A stretch of DNA of 5,536 bases from Fidelibacterota bacterium UBA7303 (GTDB lineage Bacteria; Fidelibacterota; Marinisomatia; Marinisomatales; UBA1611): positions 1-5,536 of the forward strand of contig DKQR01000030.1 of the NCBI GenBank assembly GCA_002471805.1, read 5' to 3'. A program made the position numbers and the translations under genes. Position 1 is the stretch's first letter; each line of letters opens with the position of its first letter. Below, one piece after another: positions 1 through 4,230 of the stretch. The notes under the pieces were generated by a model. It did not search any database. It was not told where the DNA came from and saw only the letters and a program-made list of their open reading frames with translations.

Positions 1-1182
1 TCAGCAAGTGTTCTTATTGCAGATGACAAACTCAATGATTTGATCAATGATGAGTATGAAAATATATCCAGCCGCACCGCCGTAGATTATGATACAAAAG
101 TTGTACAGGCCTGGCGGGATAGTGCCTGGGTCAATAAAGCTAAAAAAGTAAAGACCTACGATGATAATGGTTATTTGTCCCAGAAAGACAGCTACAAATA
201 CCGGGATGGTGAATGGTCCTTAAAAGGAATGACTGTCTTTGAAAATAATGAAAATGGTGACCCTGCAACCACAACCAATCAGGCGTATAGAAATGATGCC
301 TGGAGAAACCGGTACAGGATCAATTTCAGTTATAATGACGGCGGCCTGCTTATGTCCAAAGTGGAACAGAAGTGGCGCCAGGACCTGTGGCGGAACAGGA
401 AGGAAACTGCACTGGAATATGAAGGGGAATTGTGCGTGAACAGAACCATATCTAAATGGCGCGACAGCACTTGGGTGGATCGGGCCGTCCAGGAGTTCAG
501 TTATAATGATGCTGGTGACCGGACGGAAAAAGTCACATACAAATGGCGCGACAGTACTTGGACCCCAAGGCACAGAGTAATATACAGTTATAATGACAAT
601 GCCGCCTTGTCGGAAAAACTAGTTTACAAGTGGACCGATTCCGCCTGGGTTGATAAAGCCAGGGCATCGGTAGGGTATGACGATAATCAGAACCCGGTAC
701 AGGTCCTGCTGGAAAAAAAGGACAGTACTGATGCGTGGGTGAATGTGTCCTTGCGGGAGAATACGTATTCTGATAATGGCTTGCTGACAGAAACAGTGCA
801 ATCCAAATGGCGTGATGAGAACTGGCTGCCCCGCAGGCGGTGTGAATACATTTACTCAACTGACCGCGGAGTCCTGTCAGCGGGAGCGCCTGCTGCCCTG
901 CCAAAAAAAATTGCCTTATCACAGGCCTATCCCAATCCGTTCAACCCGGCGACAACCATCAGCTATCGTCTGCTGGAGGCAAATCATGTACGGGTAGATA
1001 TATATGATATGGTTGGCAATAAAGTCTGCACCCTGGTCAACCAAAGGCAGGACGCTGGCACCAGGTCAATCCTGTGGAATGCTGCCAACGACCGGGGTCA
1101 GCCCGTTGCCGCCGGCGTTTATTTGTATACGGTCCAGGCAGGAGGGGACTGGATATCGAAGAAAATGGTATTATTGAAATAA
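1..1182 (+). CDS. Secreted W-x4-W repeat protein with T9SS sorting domain (5' partial)
   Basis: The frame is open from base 1 to the TAA at 1180-1182, so the N-terminus and any signal peptide lie left of the window; 393 codons are visible. Numbering from the TTG at 40, residues ~17-272 are about nine repeats of ~29 residues. Each has an aromatic turn such as SYNDNG, then a strand ending in a W-x4-W pair (KWRDSTW), then a basic stretch. Residues ~288-380 form a C-terminal sorting domain of the T9SS type A / FlgD-Ig-like kind: AYPNPFNPATTISY, VDIYDMVGNKV, AAGVYLYTV, and a basic KKMVLLK end. In known systems this tail directs export across the outer membrane and is removed or anchored at the surface. 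The repeats are probably an extracellular beta structure resembling YD-type repeats; their ligand is unknown. The TTG at 40 is an internal codon, not a credible start, because the repeat-like region continues upstream without a stop. A hairpin follows at 1204-1223. Type of protein is well supported; function is not. Confidence 0.9.
   Translation, partial: SASVLIADDKLNDLINDEYENISSRTAVDYDTKVVQAWRDSAWVNKAKKVKTYDDNGYLSQKDSYKYRDGEWSLKGMTVFENNENGDPATTTNQAYRNDAWRNRYRINFSYNDGGLLMSKVEQKWRQDLWRNRKETALEYEGELCVNRTISKWRDSTWVDRAVQEFSYNDAGDRTEKVTYKWRDSTWTPRHRVIYSYNDNAALSEKLVYKWTDSAWVDKARASVGYDDNQNPVQVLLEKKDSTDAWVNVSLRENTYSDNGLLTETVQSKWRDENWLPRRRCEYIYSTDRGVLSAGAPAALPKKIALSQAYPNPFNPATTISYRLLEANHVRVDIYDMVGNKVCTLVNQRQDAGTRSILWNAANDRGQPVAAGVYLYTVQAGGDWISKKMVLLK
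88..855 (+). repeat. Tandem ~87-bp coding repeats (29-residue W-x4-W units)
   Basis: The second tryptophan of each unit falls at residues 30, 59, 88, 117, 145, 174, 203, 233 and 262 (from the TTG at 40). Spacings are therefore 29, 29, 29, 28, 29, 29, 30 and 29 residues. At DNA level most units have diverged, but two keep a near-identical core: AAATGGCGCGACAG occurs at 454-467 and at 541-554, exactly 87 bp apart. AGTTATAATGA recurs at the start of several units. The first unit is shortened between its tyrosine and its tryptophan. The repeats arose by in-frame duplication and are now mostly held together by protein-level constraint. Confidence 0.85.
901..1179 (+). other. C-terminal T9SS (Por) sorting domain coding segment
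   Basis: This encodes the last ~93 residues of the first gene. Visible hallmarks are the PNPFNP motif near its start, SYRL followed by a V-x-V-x-IYDM-x-G strand-turn, a G...W..N...G...AAGVYLY block, and a terminal KKM-x-LLK. These match the conserved order of motifs in type A sorting domains of FCB-group bacteria. It implies that the host encodes a type IX secretion machine elsewhere and that this protein ends up at the cell surface or outside. Confidence 0.88.
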
Positions 1183-1200
1183 TAATTTCATCCCTGTAAA

Positions 1201-1236
1201 ATACCCCTCATTTTTTTGAGGGGCAGATGAGGGTAT
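1201..1236 (+). terminator. Hairpin after the repeat protein gene, probable terminator
   Basis: CCCCTCA (1204-1210) pairs perfectly with TGAGGGG (1217-1223) around a six-T loop. A second copy of the right arm, TGAGGGTAT (1228-1236), could instead pair with ATACCCCTCA (1201-1210) with one bulged C. The structure starts 18-21 bases after the stop codon of the first gene. The perfect stem lacks a following T-tract, and the alternative stem is followed by only ATTTAAA. Termination is therefore inferred from position and stem strength, not from a canonical signature. Confidence 0.5.
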
Positions 1237-1274
1237 ATTTAAATCAATGCTCTGTATGATTAAATGCGTGCTGA

Positions 1275-1284
1275 TGCAGTAGTA
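1275..1284 (+). promoter_or_regulatory. Candidate operator, copy 1 (TGCAGTAGTA)
   Basis: The 10-mer TGCAGTAGTA lies 62 bases before the GTG of the winged-helix gene, in AT-rich DNA suited to a promoter. Its exact reverse complement lies directly before the TTG of the next gene (1847-1856), and both copies lead into AT-rich DNA ending in a T-run and C. Recurrence in the only two gaps flanking a DNA-binding protein gene suggests a binding site, perhaps for that protein. No convincing -10/-35 pair could be assigned. A perfect 10-bp palindrome, TTAATATTAA (1304-1313), is a second possible site in this gap. Confidence 0.3.
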
Positions 1285-1346
1285 TAAATTTTTCTTATCT
1301 TTTTTAATATTAAGTATAACAAATTTTATTTAAAGTACCATTCACC

Positions 1347-1790
1347 GTGATAAAACCAAAGACCAACGTGTCCGATAAAGTTCATACGGATGATGTTTCA
1401 ATATTGATTCTCGCGGAAGTCTACGGCCGCTATCCCAGCCCGGTTTCAGTGAAAGACCTGGCAGAAGAGTTGAATATAAGCCAGCGATCCACCCATTCCA
1501 GAATCTCGAAGATGATGGAAAGAAGCACGCTCATCGAGGTAGACAAAGGAAAGAACGGAACAATGGTACAGGCCTGTGTCTATGAACCGGTATCCCGGAT
1601 CCTGGCAGAACAGAATGGGATAAAACTGGCCCTGAAGGCTTTGAAAGAAGCCAGTCTTAATGGAGACGAGAGCGTCAATCAGAAAAAGCTTATCCTGCAG
1701 CGCATTTTTCAGGAATACCTGAAAGAGGTGGGGGAACTTATTGACCGCTGGCAGTCCCTGGGATTGTTTGAGCAGCTGACAGACAGTTAA
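1347..1790 (+). CDS. Small winged-helix (MarR-like) DNA-binding protein
   Basis: 147 residues, probably a cytoplasmic transcription regulator. Residues ~15-82 read as a winged helix-turn-helix. There is a first helix (VSILILAEVYGRY), then VSVKDLAEELNISQRSTHSR, where LAEELNIS is the positioning helix and turn and SQRSTHSRISKMMERSTL is the recognition helix. A wing follows, with a basic hairpin DKGKNGTMV. Residues ~84-147 are predicted helical and charged and may mediate dimerisation or effector binding; no ligand-binding domain is recognised. The start is GTG at 1347. An in-frame TAA at 1317-1319 rules out a much longer protein, and no ATG lies between them. No Shine-Dalgarno is visible. The gene lies 66 bp before the membrane regulator gene on the same strand, so co-transcription is plausible, but a dyad in that gap suggests separate control. 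The DNA-binding fold is fairly certain; the target, and whether it represses or activates, are not known. Confidence 0.85.
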   Translation: MIKPKTNVSDKVHTDDVSILILAEVYGRYPSPVSVKDLAEELNISQRSTHSRISKMMERSTLIEVDKGKNGTMVQACVYEPVSRILAEQNGIKLALKALKEASLNGDESVNQKKLILQRIFQEYLKEVGELIDRWQSLGLFEQLTDS

Positions 1791-1815
1791 TTATATCCTT
1801 TTGCAGTGATACTCC

Positions 1816-1855
1816 GCAGTATTTAGTTTCCCTACTGGGAAAATATTACTACTGC
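1816..1855 (+). promoter_or_regulatory. Nested inverted repeat abutting the TPR-HTH gene start
   Basis: Outer arms GCAGTA (1816-1821) and TACTGC (1850-1855) enclose inner arms TTTCCC (1827-1832) and GGGAAA (1837-1842) with a TACT loop. The two arm pairs share nearly the same centre (1834.5 and 1835.5). The right outer arm is part of the inverted copy of TGCAGTAGTA (1847-1856). The dyad ends one base before the TTG start at 1857. It could be an operator for a dimeric regulator, with the neighbouring winged-helix protein the obvious candidate, or an mRNA hairpin limiting access to the start codon. It has no T-tract, so a terminator is less likely. Confidence 0.45.
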
Positions 1856-1856
1856 A

Positions 1857-3695
1857 TTGACTACTCACATTCGTTACTTTTTTATTATTATCCTGACCCT
1901 GTCCGGATTGAATCGGGCCGACCCTGATCAAAACCAGATCGCTGGATCCGATGGCGAAAAACTGGTTGATTCACTCCAGGTGATGAAATTCTCCTATCCG
2001 CGCGAATCGATCCAGTTTGCCTATGAAATTCTGGAATTCTATCCAGAACGCCGGCCCAACCGCACCATTGCTTCTGTATTCTCAATCCTTGGTGAAATTT
2101 TCATGCATAAAAGTCTACCGGTACAGGCCCTGGAGTATTTTATGGAAGCTGAAAGGGAGTTTGATGAAATTGGGCGTTTGAAAGGTTTTCCCTGGTTGAT
2201 GGTGAACATGGGTAATGTTTATTTCCAAGAAGGCCTGATGGAAGAAGCCCGCATTAAATACATTGAAGCCTACGATGTATTTTCAAACTATTATTTTGAA
2301 ATCAATAAAAACAATAGCCTGGCAGGACAGGCTGTAACCCAGAACAACCTGGGTTTGATTGAACAGGGCATGAATAATTTTGCCAATTCCCTGGGCCATT
2401 TTCAGCAGGGCCTGGAGGTCCGCAGGGAATTGGGAAAACCATTGGACCTGGCCCATTCCTACCTGAGTATTGGCCAGTTGTACCTGGAATGGGGTAAGCT
2501 CGATTCATCCGTTGAATACTTTAACCGGGCAGACTCTATCTCCCTGATCTATAAATTGCCAGATGATGAGCAGAGTGAAAGCCAGAACTGGGAAGAAGAG
2601 ATCAATCCCCAGTTATCTCTGCGCTATGCCGGCAAGAGCCAGGAATACCGAGGCGAGTTGCAAATAAGTCTGAGCCAGCCAGCTAAGGCTTTTATTTATT
2701 ACAAGAGAGCTCAAGAATATTATAAGTCCTTGCCCAGGGATTATATCCAGCTCATGGCCCTTAATGCAGAGTCTTTCATGCTATTAAATGAGCCTGACTC
2801 CGCCCTTTGGTATCTGCAGAAGGGCCTGATAAAAGCGGCTGGACAAGGGCTGATAGGGCAGGAGCTTAGTCTTTTGGAAAAGAAAAAAGAACTCCTGGAC
2901 ACGATTGGCGATTACGGGAGCGCAAATGCGGCAGCAGACCGTATCATTGTCTTGAAAGAACGGCAGATGTCAGTTCAAATGAATGACATGCTGAAAAATT
3001 TAGAGTTGAAGACTGCCCTGCGCGCCAAACAACAGGACCTGAATCGGGAAAAGGCACGGGTCCAGAGAAACCTGATGATGACTATATTTGGATTTGCCAT
3101 ATTGGTCCTTTTGGTCCTGAATTTTCGCAGCAGGCATATCGCATCACAGCAGGAAAAGCGGATTATGAACCAGGAAAAACAGACAGCAAATAGGCAAAGG
3201 CGTATTGCTGAGCAGGAGTCAAAAATGACCCGTACAGAGCTGAATGCCAAAGAGCGGGAACTGAGTTCCATGTCTGCATATATTGTTCAAAAGAATGATC
3301 TTTTACATACCCTAAAGAAGGAAGTGGACTATCATATAAATCTGCTGTCAAAAGAAGAGCAAAAAACGTTCCGCAGCTTGCGTTCCCAGCTAAAATCAAC
3401 TATTGATGCGGATTCAGACTGGAAAGAATTCGAAAAAAAATTCGCATCTGTCTATCCTGGACTCCTGGAAACGCTGGTAGACAATTATCCTGAGTTGACC
3501 TCATCCGATCTAAAAATCTGCTCCTACTTGCGCATGAACCAGAATACAAAAGAGATGGCCGAGCTTACGGGACTTTCCGTGCGGGCCCTGGAAAGCAGGC
3601 GTTATCGACTACGAAAAAAACTGAACCTGGACCGCAGTATTGACCTGGTCACTTTTCTACACTCTATAGATATTTCTAAAGACGTCCAGGCGTAA
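1857..3695 (+). CDS. Membrane-anchored TPR regulator with C-terminal LuxR-like HTH
   Basis: 612 residues, laid out as a one-component transmembrane regulator. Residues 1-21 look like a signal peptide (R6, then YFFIIILTLSGL, possible cleavage after A21). Residues ~73-330 contain TPR-type helix pairs, clearest at ~75-108, 115-147, 165-199 and 205-235 (for example NMGNVYFQEGLMEEARIKY). Residues 406-423 are a transmembrane helix followed by RSRH, which by the positive-inside rule puts the TPRs in the periplasm and the rest in the cytoplasm. Residues ~425-500 are charged and likely coiled coil. Residues ~527-607 are a LuxR/GerE-like HTH, with LTSSDLKICSYL, NTKEMAELTGLSVRALESRR and YRLRKKL. No kinase, receiver or phosphoacceptor domain is visible. 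Similar TPR-TM-HTH proteins occur widely in Bacteroidota and relatives. TTG at 1857 is chosen because it gives the signal peptide: an in-frame TAG lies at 1824-1826, and the first internal ATG (residue 43) would lose it. Signal and target genes are unknown. Confidence 0.88.
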   Translation: MTTHIRYFFIIILTLSGLNRADPDQNQIAGSDGEKLVDSLQVMKFSYPRESIQFAYEILEFYPERRPNRTIASVFSILGEIFMHKSLPVQALEYFMEAEREFDEIGRLKGFPWLMVNMGNVYFQEGLMEEARIKYIEAYDVFSNYYFEINKNNSLAGQAVTQNNLGLIEQGMNNFANSLGHFQQGLEVRRELGKPLDLAHSYLSIGQLYLEWGKLDSSVEYFNRADSISLIYKLPDDEQSESQNWEEEINPQLSLRYAGKSQEYRGELQISLSQPAKAFIYYKRAQEYYKSLPRDYIQLMALNAESFMLLNEPDSALWYLQKGLIKAAGQGLIGQELSLLEKKKELLDTIGDYGSANAAADRIIVLKERQMSVQMNDMLKNLELKTALRAKQQDLNREKARVQRNLMMTIFGFAILVLLVLNFRSRHIASQQEKRIMNQEKQTANRQRRIAEQESKMTRTELNAKERELSSMSAYIVQKNDLLHTLKKEVDYHINLLSKEEQKTFRSLRSQLKSTIDADSDWKEFEKKFASVYPGLLETLVDNYPELTSSDLKICSYLRMNQNTKEMAELTGLSVRALESRRYRLRKKLNLDRSIDLVTFLHSIDISKDVQA

Positions 3696-3712
3696 CCCCT
3701 TTCTGTTTTCAA

Positions 3713-3747
3713 TACGGAAAAAATCGCCATTGCGTATTTTTGCCGTA
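3713..3747 (+). terminator. Hairpin between the TPR-HTH gene and its solo HTH paralogue
   Basis: TACGG-A-AAAAAT-CGC (3713-3727) pairs with GCG-T-ATTTTT-G-CCGTA (3732-3747 region) around a CATT loop. That is 14 base pairs interrupted by one A-G mismatch and one bulged T. It begins 17 bases after the stop of the upstream gene. The A-tract, short GC stem and T-run resemble an intrinsic terminator, although the T-run is itself paired and further GC pairs follow it. It could equally be an operator. The hairpin contains the TTG at 3740, which argues against that codon as the start of the next gene. Confidence 0.5.
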
Positions 3748-3781
3748 CCATTTATCTCTTGTAGAATTCATAAAATCAACA

Positions 3782-4054
3782 ATGAGTTCTGAAAATACAT
3801 GGGTTAATTTCTTTTCTGAATTCTCCAAAAGTCAGGGGTCTTTTATCCAGGCATTGACCATAGCATTCCCAGACCTAAGCTCTTCCCAGTTCAGAGTTTG
3901 CAGCTATCTGAAGGCTGGGTACAACACCCGGGAGATTGCCGAAGAAATGAATCTCTCCGTCCGTTCTGTTGAAAGCCATCGTTACAGGCTTCGACGAAAA
4001 CTTGGTGTAAGCAAAACAGAAAATCTTGCCATGCACCTCCATAGTCTAAATTAA
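3782..4054 (+). CDS. Solo LuxR-like HTH protein, paralogue of the upstream regulator's effector domain
   Basis: 90 residues from ATG 3782, predicted soluble and cytoplasmic, without signal peptide or membrane segment. Almost the whole protein aligns without gaps to the last ~90 residues of the upstream TPR regulator. By hand count about 34 of 89 positions are identical, including CSYL, NT-x-E, LSVR, ES-x-RYRLR-x-KL and LHS. The HTH spans residues ~32-74: LSSSQFRVCSYL, then NTREIAEEMNLSVRSVESHR, then YRLRRKLGV. The region before it (TWVNFFSEF) matches DWKEFEKKF in the paralogue, so the conserved domain is larger than the HTH alone. The frame also opens at TTG 3740, adding 14 residues, but that codon sits in the T-run of a hairpin and the ATG gives exact domain coverage. 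The intact frame and conserved motifs argue for a working protein, not a remnant. It may pair or compete with the membrane regulator at shared DNA sites; this is inference. Confidence 0.85.
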   Translation: MSSENTWVNFFSEFSKSQGSFIQALTIAFPDLSSSQFRVCSYLKAGYNTREIAEEMNLSVRSVESHRYRLRRKLGVSKTENLAMHLHSLN

Positions 4055-4098
4055 TGATATGAGTAGTTATACGTGGCATTGCCGTAGTCATATATTAA
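4051..4098 (+). terminator. Imperfect hairpin spanning the stop of the solo HTH gene
   Basis: TTAATGATATGA (4051-4062) pairs with TCATATATTAA (4088-4098) with a single bulged G. Inside it, TAC-GT-GGC (4070-4077) pairs with GCCGTA (4081-4086) around an ATT loop, with GT bulged. The left arm includes the TAA stop codon at 4052-4054. No T-tract follows on the + strand, so this may be a weak terminator, an mRNA 3'-end stabiliser or a protein-binding dyad. Confidence 0.35.
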
Positions 4099-4230
4099 GA
4101 AAAAATATATAATATCTGCTGGTACATAATTCTATTTTAAGATACAAGAAAGAGAAGAAGAAGAGAAGAGTAGGGATCTAAAGAAAAATGAATAAAACAT
4201 ACATCATAATTTTTTCTTGATATGTCATAA
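4055..4230 (+). promoter_or_regulatory. AT-rich leader region before the cadherin-domain gene
   Basis: This 176-bp gap is very AT-rich around 4091-4115 and contains TATAAT at 4108-4113, but no acceptable -35 element lies at normal spacing. Then comes an uninterrupted 25-base purine run, 4146-4170, made only of A and G. A ten-codon ATG frame (MNKTYIIIFS, 4188-4220) ends ten bases before the next gene's ATG. A promoter for the downstream gene is probably here, given the length and composition, but its exact position cannot be assigned. Confidence 0.35.

Noticed and set aside
454..562. CRISPR-like or mobile direct repeats at 87-bp spacing
   Set aside because: The spacing equals 29 codons, the copies lie inside one open frame, and the intervening sequence is itself repetitive at protein level.
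220..922. Antisense open frames (220-573, 533-922, 619-801 on the minus strand)
   Set aside because: They mirror the repeated coding sequence of the first gene, which keeps the opposite frames open by periodicity. Their translations are rich in C, H and P and have no recognisable domain.
40..1182. TTG at 40 as the true start of the repeat protein
   Set aside because: The frame continues without a stop to base 1, and a T9SS substrate needs a signal peptide, which is absent after position 40.
2975..3399. Antisense frames opposite the coiled-coil region of the TPR regulator
   Set aside because: They have no start context or domain and lie fully within a confidently coding + strand region.
3740..3784. 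TTG 3740 as the start of the solo HTH gene
   Set aside because: It lies in the T-run of a hairpin and adds 14 residues with no match in the paralogous domain, whereas ATG 3782 gives exact domain coverage.
3740..4054. Solo HTH as a degraded fragment of a duplicated TPR regulator
   Set aside because: The gap before it is only 86 bp and holds no recognisable TPR, membrane or coiled-coil remnant. The frame and HTH motifs are intact.
4079..4113. Sigma70-type promoter TTGCCG / TATAAT
   Set aside because: The spacer is 23 bases, well beyond the usual 16-18, and FCB-group promoters often differ from this consensus.
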